DNA of 64,000 nt, taken from assembly GCF_900120195.1 (NCBI RefSeq), contig NZ_LT635539.1, forward strand, positions 843,932 to 907,931, given 5' to 3'. Made by a program: the position numbers and the translations under genes. Source of the DNA: Blautia sp. Marseille-P3087. Lineage in GTDB: Bacteria; Bacillota; Clostridia; Lachnospirales; Lachnospiraceae. The notes beneath the pieces are model-generated. The model did no database searches and had not been told where the DNA came from. It saw nothing but the letters and a program-made list of their open reading frames with translations. Within the stretch, counting starts at the first letter, position 1. Each line of letters starts with the position of its first letter. Below, one piece after another: positions 7,772 through 17,809 of the stretch.

Positions 7772-8851
7772 TTATTTTAAAAGATATACTTCGGTATCAT
7801 ATGTACCTTTTGCTTCTCCCTCGGCATGTGTGGCAACGTAAATATCAATACGTTTGTTCTTAATTGCACCACCACAGTCTTCTGCCACATAAACCTGTCC
7901 ATTGATCACAACTTTGCTTCCGTAAGGAATGACAGATGGATCAACTGCAATCGTATGGTTCGTCGTCGCTGTCACACCGGTGGATGTAATACCATTTGCG
8001 TACGGGCCACAGCAGATACTGCAAGGGCAGTAATGTGTTATCTTAAACACACCCAGATCCACAAGATTTGCATCTGAAGATGCTGCTATCGGCGTGCCAA
8101 CCTGCACTCCATTCTCTTCTGTGACTTTCTGCTCATCTTCTTCCAGTGCATCGGCAAATACACCCTTGCCTTTACTTTCATGAAGTGTTCCTGCATCTTT
8201 ATCCTTATCAATCGTATCTTCTTCTGTCTCAGCGGTCTCCGGAAGATTCAGACAGCTTGTAGGAATATATCCCACCGCATCTGTCCCGTCTGCATTCTGA
8301 TATTCAATCCTGCTCCAGACCTTATTTACCGTTCCCGTCTGTTTTACCTGATCAAGTTCAAGAACTTCTCCTATTACCTCTCCATCTTTCCTTCCGGGAT
8401 AATCCAGCACTGTGGCATCACTCTTGACCTCCACTTCTTTATTGGCAGGTTCAATCTGATCGGTATCGCTCAACATCTGATTCTGAATGTAGCCAATTAT
8501 CTGATTTTCGTCCACCTCACAGGAAACTTTACTCCATCCATTGTCGCAGACAGCACTGCGGATGAGTTCATCTCCCAGTGAGACGTCAGCCAGCTTCTCT
8601 GTATCTTCACCCGGTTTTGAATAAATTCCGGCATCCTTCGCCGTCACATATAAAGTATCCTGAACGGCAGCAACCGTCACCGCATTGCCGTCGCCATCTT
8701 CTGTCTGAAATGTCTGTATTGTTTTGTTATCTTCTTTATCTGCTTTCGTCACTGCCTGATAATCCTGTACCGCACCATAAACTGATGCTGTCTGACAGAT
8801 CAGGACTGTCCCAACTAAAATCGCACATACTTTTTTCTTCACATGCTTCAC
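7772..8851 (-). CDS. Secreted SH3 and 3D domain cell-wall protein
   Basis: 359 residues. An N-terminal signal peptide (MKHVKKKVCAILVGTVLICQ, then a likely cleavage after VYGA) exports it. Two SH3-like segments occur around residues 66-125 and 140-205. An acidic linker follows. The C-terminal 100 residues are a 3D domain, recognised from HYCPCSICCGPYANG and the Asp motifs VAEDCGGA and RIDIYVA. 3D domains form the double-psi barrel of lytic transglycosylases such as YocH and the catalytic region of Rpf-like proteins. Expected role: peptidoglycan remodelling outside the membrane. It is divergently placed from another wall hydrolase gene at 9012. Confidence 0.88.
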   Translation of the reverse strand: MKHVKKKVCAILVGTVLICQTASVYGAVQDYQAVTKADKEDNKTIQTFQTEDGDGNAVTVAAVQDTLYVTAKDAGIYSKPGEDTEKLADVSLGDELIRSAVCDNGWSKVSCEVDENQIIGYIQNQMLSDTDQIEPANKEVEVKSDATVLDYPGRKDGEVIGEVLELDQVKQTGTVNKVWSRIEYQNADGTDAVGYIPTSCLNLPETAETEEDTIDKDKDAGTLHESKGKGVFADALEEDEQKVTEENGVQVGTPIAASSDANLVDLGVFKITHYCPCSICCGPYANGITSTGVTATTNHTIAVDPSVIPYGSKVVINGQVYVAEDCGGAIKNKRIDIYVATHAEGEAKGTYDTEVYLLK

Positions 8852-9011
8852 CTCGTTTCCATAGACTTGCTTTCCCTGTCTCTTATACTCGGGCTTATTT
8901 TAGCACAAGAAATTCATCATTTCAAATTTATACCGTTTTTTCACGAAATTTTAAGAAAATCCTTAGAATTTTTTTCTTTTCAAATCCCCCACTACAAGCT
9001 ACAATAAGAAT

Positions 9012-9683
9012 ATGAAAACACAAAAGAAAAACATAAATCTTACAAAAAATAAACGGCTTAAGAATCGCCAAAAGCAGGTACGACTCCAGAAAATATTTCT
9101 GGCACTGGTGTGTATACTCCTTCTTTGCATTGCAGTTCTTCGTCCCGTTGATAACCATAAACAAAAGACCTATACGATTAACTCTACCTGTGAGGGATAT
9201 CGCAGTAAAGTAGAAGCAGAGGCTGCGAATTATGATATGTCAGATTATGTTGATCTGATTCTTGCACTCATGATGCAGGAAAGCTCCGGACAGGGTACAG
9301 ATGTTATGCAGTCTTCAGAAGGTGCCTACAACACCCAATACCCACAGGTGCCTAATGGGATCACTGATGTAGACTACTCCATTTCCTGCGGCATTCAGGA
9401 GCTGAGATATGCCCTTAATAAAGCCGGTGCCACAGGGCCTGATGATCTGGTTCATATCCGCCTTGCACTTCAGGGGTACAATTTCGGTGCAGATGTATAC
9501 TTCAATTATCTCGAAAAAACCGGAATCACCTCCTGGTCTGTCGAAAGTTCCGAAGCTTTCGCAAAGATCGCCAGCGGCGAGACTGCACGTTCCGAAGAAA
9601 ATCCACTGTATACTACAGCCGGACCGTGGGACTACGGAGACCAACATTATCCCGAACACGTATTACGCTATTATCATATTTAA
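9012..9683 (+). CDS. Membrane-anchored lysozyme-like (CwlT-type) muramidase
   Basis: 223 residues. A lysine-rich cytoplasmic start is followed by one transmembrane helix (about residues 28-44), then an extracellular lysozyme fold of the CwlT/phage-type family. The likely catalytic glutamate is Glu90 in MMQESSGQGTDVMQSSEG. The ISCGIQELRYAL and LALQGYNFG segments also fit the family. It would cleave the glycan strand of peptidoglycan. The NlpC/P60 domain found in ICE-encoded CwlT is absent. The ribosome site before ATG 9012 is weak. Pairing with the divergent 3D protein suggests shared wall-turnover functions. Confidence 0.85.
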   Translation: MKTQKKNINLTKNKRLKNRQKQVRLQKIFLALVCILLLCIAVLRPVDNHKQKTYTINSTCEGYRSKVEAEAANYDMSDYVDLILALMMQESSGQGTDVMQSSEGAYNTQYPQVPNGITDVDYSISCGIQELRYALNKAGATGPDDLVHIRLALQGYNFGADVYFNYLEKTGITSWSVESSEAFAKIASGETARSEENPLYTTAGPWDYGDQHYPEHVLRYYHI

Positions 9684-9743
9684 TCCCTTTTTCATGCCAG
9701 AATTATATTTTTATAAATTTTTCAAATTTTTTCAAAAAAACAT

Positions 9744-9772
9744 TTGACAAGTACAATTATATCTGGTATTAT
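9744..9772 (+). promoter_or_regulatory. Sigma-A promoter of tRNA-Gly
   Basis: TTGACA at 9744-9749, 17-base spacer, TATTAT at 9767-9772. The predicted start is about 35 bases before the tRNA. Confidence 0.85.
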
Positions 9773-9811
9773 ATGTCTTGTCGATGAGGGACACGCCTCA
9801 GCAAGACACAT

Positions 9812-9884
9812 GCGATAGTGGCGTAGTTGGTAACGCGCGACCTTGCCAAGGTCGAGACCGCGGGTTCGAGCCCCGTCTATCGCT
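9812..9884 (+). tRNA. tRNA-Gly (anticodon GCC)
   Basis: A 73-base cloverleaf with acceptor gcgatag/ctatcgc, anticodon loop CTTGCCAA and T-loop GTTCGAG. CCA is not encoded. It is identical in sequence to the minus-strand copy at 42927-42999. Confidence 0.96.
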
Positions 9885-9893
9885 CTTTTTATT

Positions 9894-9928
9894 TAAGAGT
9901 CAGGATAATTTCCTGATTCTTTTTTATT
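9894..9928 (+). terminator. Terminator after tRNA-Gly
   Basis: A 9-bp stem, gagtcagga with tcctgattc (one G-U pair), is followed by TTTTTT. Confidence 0.8.
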
Positions 9929-10067
9929 TTCAATAATGCACCTTTTATTACACAATGCCCTGTTAATCCTATTTCTTATATTATCAGCAACCTTCTATAT
10001 ATTTAATCTTATATTTCCTTCACCAATACCTCCCACTGCTTCGCTTTGCTCCCGTCCCCTATATACA

Positions 10068-10280
10068 GACCACCCGGTCATTTATGTATCTCGTTGAAAA
10101 CCTCTGCAGAAAGTTCCAGATTTCTTAGTTGTATCCATCCTGTGTTACTCCCCCAACAATACACTGTCCGAACCTGTGAGTTTGTATTGTTGGGGGAATG
10201 CCCTTAACAGGATTGATACATCTTAGAAACCTGCACTTTCGAAGCCGTTTTCATGCAGATACATAAATGACCGGGTGGTC
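10068..10280. repeat. 213-bp near-perfect palindrome with 24-bp terminal inverted repeats
   Basis: The outer 24 bases at 10068-10091 (begins gaccacccggtcatttat) are the exact reverse complement of 10257-10280. Inside, further arms pair in register: gaaaac with gttttc, gaaagt with actttc, a gtatccatcctg arm with caggattgatac, and a 14-base tcccccaacaatac arm with gtattgttggggga. About 21 bases remain as the apical loop. It encodes no protein. It lies between the tRNA-Gly terminator and the stop of the AICAR formyltransferase gene. It could be a miniature inverted-repeat element, a large structured RNA, or an unusually long bidirectional terminator. No target-site duplication abuts the ends. 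Confidence 0.85.
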
Positions 10281-10302
10281 GTAATAATATATACTCTTTT
10301 CT

Positions 10303-11487
10303 TTAATGATGGAACAGTCTGATTCCCGTAAACGCCATCACCATTCCATATTTATTACATGTCGCGATCACATCGTCGTCTCTCACTGATCCGCCTGGCT
10401 GTGCAATAAATTCCACACCGCTCTTATGTGCTCTCTCGATATTATCACTGAATGGGAAGAACGCATCGGAACCAAGTGTTACACCTTTTAACTGATCCAG
10501 CCATGCACGTTTTTCTTCTCTTGTAAATACTTCCGGTTTCTCAGCAAATACTCGCTCCCATGCTCCGTCAGCAAGCACATCCATGTATTCCTCGCCAATA
10601 TAAACATCGATTGCATTGTCTCTTTCTGCTCTGCTGATACCCTCCTTAAACGGAAGATTCAGCACCTTCGGGCTCTGACGAAGAAACCAGTTATCTGCCT
10701 TCTGTCCTGCAAGTCTGGTACAGTGTACACGTGACTGCTGTCCGGCTCCGACGCCAATTGCCTGGCCGTCTTTTACGAAGCACACAGAGTTGGACTGTGT
10801 ATATTTCAGAATGATCAGAGAAATCTTAAGGTCTCGTTTTGCCTCTTCTGCAAGAGTTTTATTGTCAGTTACGATATTAGAGATCAGTTCATCGTCAATT
10901 GCCAGTTCCTGACGTCCCTGCTCAAAAGTCACACCAAATACCTGTTTGTGTTCCAGCGGTGCCGGTACATAATCAGGATCAATCTCGATCACATTGTAAT
11001 TTCCTTTTTTCTTCTGTTTCAGGATTTCCAGTGCTTCTTCTGTATATCCCGGTGCGATCACACCATCAGAAACTTCTCTCTTGATCAGCATTGCTGTATC
11101 CTTATCACAGACATCCGAAAGCGAAATAAAATCACCGAAAGAGGACATTCTGTCCGCACCTCTTGCTCTTGCATATGCACATGCAAGCGGAGAAAACTCT
11201 TTCCAGTTCATATCATCTACCCAGTAGATCTTTGCAAGTGTCTCTGTAAGCGGAAGTCCTACAGAAGCTCCAGCCGGAGAAACATGTTTGAAAGAAGTAG
11301 CCGCCGGAAGTCCTGTGGCTTTTTTAAGATCACGTACAAGCTGCCAGCCGTTAAATGCATCAAGAAAATTAATATATCCCGGTTTTCCGGACAGAACTTT
11401 GATCGGAAGATCTTTTCCCTCTTCCATGTAGATTCTGGAAGGTTTCTGATTCGGGTTGCATCCGTATTTTAACTGTAATTCATTCAT
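10303..11487 (-). CDS. Phosphoribosylaminoimidazolecarboxamide (AICAR) formyltransferase, stand-alone
   Basis: 394 residues equal to the AICAR formyltransferase domain of PurH, without the MGS-like IMP cyclohydrolase domain. The Lys-His pair of the active site is visible in SFKHVSPAGAS, and the nucleotide-binding end in FPFSDNIERAHKSGVEFI followed by AQPGGSVRDDDV. It transfers a formyl group from 10-formyl-THF to AICAR, the penultimate step to IMP. The cyclohydrolase activity is supplied by the PurO-type gene 16 bases upstream on the same strand. Both lie behind a ZTP riboswitch, which senses the AICAR-related alarmone that builds up when this step lacks folate. Confidence 0.93.
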   Translation of the reverse strand: MNELQLKYGCNPNQKPSRIYMEEGKDLPIKVLSGKPGYINFLDAFNGWQLVRDLKKATGLPAATSFKHVSPAGASVGLPLTETLAKIYWVDDMNWKEFSPLACAYARARGADRMSSFGDFISLSDVCDKDTAMLIKREVSDGVIAPGYTEEALEILKQKKKGNYNVIEIDPDYVPAPLEHKQVFGVTFEQGRQELAIDDELISNIVTDNKTLAEEAKRDLKISLIILKYTQSNSVCFVKDGQAIGVGAGQQSRVHCTRLAGQKADNWFLRQSPKVLNLPFKEGISRAERDNAIDVYIGEEYMDVLADGAWERVFAEKPEVFTREEKRAWLDQLKGVTLGSDAFFPFSDNIERAHKSGVEFIAQPGGSVRDDDVIATCNKYGMVMAFTGIRLFHH

Positions 11488-11503
11488 CTTCGTCTGTTCC
11501 TCC

Positions 11504-12217
11504 TTAGTGGTTTTTGTTTACGATCTTTGTTGTATAAGTACCTGTTGCAATATCAATATAACGTACAAACAGAGAAACTTTGTTGTCTTCATTCAGGCTG
11601 TTCCAGAGCAGTTCTGTAAATGCCTCTATATCATCTGGAATATCAACCAGTTTCGGTTCTCCTTCAAAGCTCGGAAGCGGATTTCCGTCACATTTGTATG
11701 TATGAATGAAACGGCCTTCGCCGGCAACTGCTTTTTCATAAGCGTATGTATAACGGAGACAGGAATCCGGATTTCCATTATCACTTTTCAGAATGGACAT
11801 CGCATAGCTGTAATTTCCATTCTCAATGTGCATCACACCGGAAATTCGAGGTGTATAATTCGGTCCATCCGGTTCAAATTCACGAGATCTTAAGGACTGC
11901 TCAAAAGTAAGCTGTTTGTCCAGCCCCTCATAAATTGTATCGGTCTGATCACCATTTGTCACGATGGTTTTGTTTCCAAGAACACGCACCGGTGCATAAA
12001 TGATCAGGCTCGGATCTGTCAGCTTAGAAGGATCAAACGCCTGTGTACGGATACCCTCTCCTTCTGTGACAAATACGCGGTTTCTGCTGTTTTCGCTTCT
12101 TCCCATGATAAAGTAAGCAGTTACTGCTTTTGTTCCGTCTGCAGAACGTCCGATGATAATTCCGCGTCCCGGATAAGAATTGCTTTTCAGTTCATTTTCC
12201 AGTGAGATTTTTTCCAT
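11504..12217 (-). CDS. purO: IMP cyclohydrolase, PurO type
   Basis: 237 residues. The sequence (SYPGRGIIIGRSADG, SENSRNRVFV, and NYTPRISGVMHIENG) matches the archaeal-type PurO cyclohydrolase fold, which closes FAICAR to IMP and is unrelated to the PurH cyclohydrolase domain. ATG 12217 is preferred to the ATG two codons upstream because AAGGAGA is then about 7 bases away instead of abutting. It is first in a two-gene operon with the stand-alone formyltransferase. A ZTP riboswitch and a promoter lie directly upstream. Confidence 0.9.
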   Translation of the reverse strand: MEKISLENELKSNSYPGRGIIIGRSADGTKAVTAYFIMGRSENSRNRVFVTEGEGIRTQAFDPSKLTDPSLIIYAPVRVLGNKTIVTNGDQTDTIYEGLDKQLTFEQSLRSREFEPDGPNYTPRISGVMHIENGNYSYAMSILKSDNGNPDSCLRYTYAYEKAVAGEGRFIHTYKCDGNPLPSFEGEPKLVDIPDDIEAFTELLWNSLNEDNKVSLFVRYIDIATGTYTTKIVNKNH

Positions 12218-12280
12218 GATCATTCTCCTTTTTTGTACATAATAGAATCGGATGCGCCACCTTGATTTTAAATCGAAAGT

Positions 12281-12323
12281 AAAGACCGCCTGGTCAGTCT
12301 GTTATCAGGCTGCCCAGGCGGTC
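12281..12323 (-). terminator. Expression-platform terminator of the ZTP riboswitch
   Basis: Arms gaccgcctgg (12323 back to 12314) and ccaggcggtc (12293 back to 12284) form a 10-bp stem that uses the conserved 3' segment of the aptamer. A run TTTACTTTC follows. Ligand binding would sequester the first arm and allow read-through into purO. Confidence 0.85.
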
Positions 12324-12384
12324 GGCACATTCACTTACTGCACTCCCTGTAGTTCATCCTACTTCCGCCAGTCATGCAGTCGTT
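12309..12384 (-). promoter_or_regulatory. ZTP (pfl) riboswitch aptamer
   Basis: On the minus strand the two hallmark segments appear in order: GCATGACTGGCGGAAG with a following short hairpin and CAGGGAG, then a linker and ACCGCCTGGGCAGC. This is the consensus of the pfl motif that binds ZTP/ZMP. It controls purO and the AICAR formyltransferase gene, a known target set of this class. Confidence 0.92.
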
Positions 12385-12390
12385 GTCTTC

Positions 12391-12419
12391 ATAATATACT
12401 AATTTATTCAGTTTAGCAA
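12391..12419 (-). promoter_or_regulatory. Promoter of the riboswitch-purO operon
   Basis: On the minus strand TTGCTA at 12419-12414, 17-base spacer, TATTAT at 12396-12391. Transcription would start at about 12384, the 5' edge of the aptamer. Confidence 0.8.
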
Positions 12420-12437
12420 GAACAAAAATTTAAACAA

Positions 12438-13910
<1,473 letters not shown>

Positions 13911-13960
13911 TTATGTTGTTTTGATTTTGATTCAAAGTGTAACAAAAAAGAACTGAGGTG

Positions 13961-14464
13961 TCAATCCAAAAAAACTTTGCTCGGAGCTGAATTTTTGATA
14001 GCTTTTGCCATCTCATCATCCGGCTCAATGATGATCCGGCTGTTCTCCCCACCGGCTTTCATGATGATTGCAAAGCGTTTGTGTTCCGGATTTCCCGAAG
14101 AATAATCCAGTGTTTTCATGCGGCTGTTTCCGTTGTAATAATCCATTTTGTGGGAATTCAGCGGAGCGATCAGATCTGCTTCTGACAGATTCACAGACAT
14201 CACTTTTTTACGTTTGGACTTTGCCATAACCATGTCAATGTCAAATTCCCCGTTTACAAAAAGATACTCATACTCCAGATCCGTCCGCGGAATCACAAAA
14301 TAACATGCAACTCCCAGCGCAATTGCCAGAACCAGAAGCAATGGACTGATAAACAGCCCGGCTCCTGCCGCAAGAATGGTCAGCACGATCAGCCCGTACT
14401 TAACTATTGCATCCTTTGCTGTCGATTCTTTCTTCACCAGAAATTCTGAATAAAGGTCACTCAT
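13961..14464 (-). CDS. DUF6106-family membrane protein
   Basis: 167 residues. Two adjacent transmembrane spans (about residues 23-40 and 42-58) follow a short cytoplasmic start MSDLYSEFLVKKESTAKDA. The rest is a soluble domain with a YEYLFVNGEFDIDMV segment and a C-terminal EPDDEMAKAI stretch, typical of DUF6106 proteins of Lachnospiraceae. I know no function. It stands between guaB and groL on the same strand. Confidence 0.7.
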   Translation of the reverse strand: MSDLYSEFLVKKESTAKDAIVKYGLIVLTILAAGAGLFISPLLLVLAIALGVACYFVIPRTDLEYEYLFVNGEFDIDMVMAKSKRKKVMSVNLSEADLIAPLNSHKMDYYNGNSRMKTLDYSSGNPEHKRFAIIMKAGGENSRIIIEPDDEMAKAIKNSAPSKVFLD

Positions 14465-14504
14465 ATCATCTTCTCCTTAAAGGTATTTTAAATAATTCTA
14501 TCAC

Positions 14505-14539
14505 AAAAAGGGATCAGCGTCTATGACGCCAATCCCTTA
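14505..14539 (-). terminator. Terminator of groES-groEL
   Basis: On the minus strand aagggattggcgtc pairs with gacgctgatccctt (one mismatch) over a short loop, followed by TTTTTG. It lies 16 bases after the groL stop. Confidence 0.88.
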
Positions 14540-14554
14540 AATTTTGTACTTTAT

Positions 14555-16204
<1,650 letters not shown>

Positions 16205-16345
16205 TCATAACTGTTCAGTACCCTCTCAGTTACGAGTCAAAATGCATTCCAACTCACCTTCGGTGATAGCATTTTGCCTTGTATGTCTCGGGCTTTTGGC
16301 AAAAACATGCCAAAGCACCTCGCGGGATACTACCTACTGAATACT
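16205..16345 (-). repeat. Folded intergenic element between groES and groEL
   Basis: An outer 7-bp stem (ttcagta near 16340, tactgaa near 16215) encloses two hairpins: tttggca/tgccaaa with a 6-base loop (about 16294-16313), and caaaatgc/gcattttg (about 16238-16276) that itself contains tcacc/ggtga. No reading frame is present. It is in the operon mRNA on the minus strand, so it could be a processing or stability element, or one copy of a dispersed repeat. No second copy exists in this window. Confidence 0.55.
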
Positions 16346-16350
16346 TACTA

Positions 16351-16638
<288 letters not shown>

Positions 16639-16674
16639 CTATGTCCTCCTTTATTGTTGCCTTTCTTTTTATTA

Positions 16675-16701
16675 CTAGCACTCATTTCGCTTGAGTGCTA
16701 A
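16675..16701. promoter_or_regulatory. CIRCE operator (HrcA site)
   Basis: ctagcactc, nine-base spacer, gagtgctaa: the inverted repeat bound by the heat-shock repressor HrcA. It overlaps the predicted transcription start of groES-groEL. Confidence 0.95.
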
Positions 16702-16712
16702 TCACTGTCCCT

Positions 16713-16741
16713 ATATTATTGAAATTCGTGATTTTGTGCAA
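16713..16741 (-). promoter_or_regulatory. groES-groEL promoter
   Basis: On the minus strand TTGCAC at 16741-16736, 17-base spacer, TAATAT at 16718-16713, placed so that the CIRCE repeat covers the start region. Confidence 0.85.
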
Positions 16742-16839
16742 CTCTTTTTACAGTCACAAATCAATACATTTTTATTTATATTCTTTTATTTTCTCTTATT
16801 TTCTCTTGTTTTCTCACTTTCTTATTTTAAGTAAAGAAA

Positions 16840-16866
16840 AACCTCTCCCAAAATGGGAAAGGCTTT
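16840..16866 (-). terminator. Terminator of codY
   Basis: On the minus strand cctttccca pairs with tgggagagg (one G-U) over a TTT loop, followed by TTTTTCTTT. It lies 25 bases after the codY stop. Confidence 0.88.
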
Positions 16867-16890
16867 TGCTTTTTGTACGACTATATTCAT

Positions 16891-17679
16891 TTATGAAGAT
16901 TTTTTATTCCTCTGTGCCTTAATCTCTTCCAGTTCGTCAAAGATCACTTCATTCAATACTTTAATGTACGTACCCTTCATTCCGGAGGAACGAGATTCGA
17001 TAACTCCGGCACTTTCAAACTTCCGAAGTGCATTGACAATAACTGATCTCGTAATACCCACACGGTCTGCAATCTTGCTTGCAACCAGAATACCTTCCTC
17101 ACCATCAAGCTCATCAAAAATATGAATAATTGCCTCCAGCTCGGAGAATGACAGCGTATTAAATGCGGATTTAACGACCTGCTGCTTACGATCCTCTTCT
17201 GCATTTTCTTCATGGACTGCACGCATCATTTCCAGACCGACAACGGTCGTGCCATATTCACTGACAATGATATCCTCTATATCATATGGTCTGTCATTTC
17301 TGTACATAAATACAGTTCCCAGACGTTCTCCCGCGATATCGATTGGATTGATGATACCATAGCAGCTGCTGTTTACATGTTCAAAGCCAAGTGTCTGAAG
17401 ATTTACATTTTCTTTTGTAGATAATACGCCCAGAAAACGTTCATTCAACAGGGAATCAATATGTCCGCCTACGTTGTCCTCGATCAGTTCAGTGATTTCT
17501 TCGACACCCGGACACAGACTGATTCCAAGCACTTTACCCTTTTTGCTGAGCACCAGAATGTTAGAGCTTAAAGTTTCCATCAGAACCTGACAGATATCAT
17601 TAAACACAACTTTACTGGAACTGCTGTTGTGCAAAAGTTTATTAATTTTTCTGGTTTTATCCAACAACTGAACGCTCAT
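16891..17679 (-). CDS. codY: GTP- and branched-chain-amino-acid-sensing repressor CodY
   Basis: 262 residues. The N-terminal GAF domain (about 1-155) senses isoleucine/valine; the start MSVQLLDKTRKINKLLH is characteristic. The C-terminal winged helix-turn-helix is visible in VGITRSVIVNALRKFESAGV, followed by IESRSSGMKGTYIKV. It represses nutrient-scavenging and amino-acid genes when GTP and branched-chain amino acids are high. It is last in comM-dprA-topA-codY order, and has its own promoter plus a near-consensus CodY box in the 130-base gap upstream, which points to autoregulation. Confidence 0.97.
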   Translation of the reverse strand: MSVQLLDKTRKINKLLHNSSSSKVVFNDICQVLMETLSSNILVLSKKGKVLGISLCPGVEEITELIEDNVGGHIDSLLNERFLGVLSTKENVNLQTLGFEHVNSSCYGIINPIDIAGERLGTVFMYRNDRPYDIEDIIVSEYGTTVVGLEMMRAVHEENAEEDRKQQVVKSAFNTLSFSELEAIIHIFDELDGEEGILVASKIADRVGITRSVIVNALRKFESAGVIESRSSGMKGTYIKVLNEVIFDELEEIKAQRNKKSS

Positions 17680-17727
17680 TACGGCCTCCTTCTCATGTTT
17701 TCTCGATGTTTCTGTCTTTATGTTCTA

Positions 17728-17756
17728 ATTTTACACGTTTTATAACGAAAACACAA
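17728..17756 (-). promoter_or_regulatory. Predicted codY promoter
   Basis: On the minus strand TTGTGT at 17756-17751, 17-base spacer, TAAAAT at 17733-17728. Confidence 0.6.
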
Positions 17757-17787
17757 GATATTTTTATATTTTTTTCGATTTTGTCCG

Positions 17788-17802
17788 CATTTTCAGAAAA
17801 TT
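17788..17802. promoter_or_regulatory. CodY binding box
   Basis: cattttcagaaaatt matches the CodY consensus AATTTTCWGAAAATT at 14 of 15 positions. It lies between the topA stop and the codY promoter, 30 bases upstream of the -35 element. Confidence 0.75.
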
Positions 17803-17809
17803 TATATAT

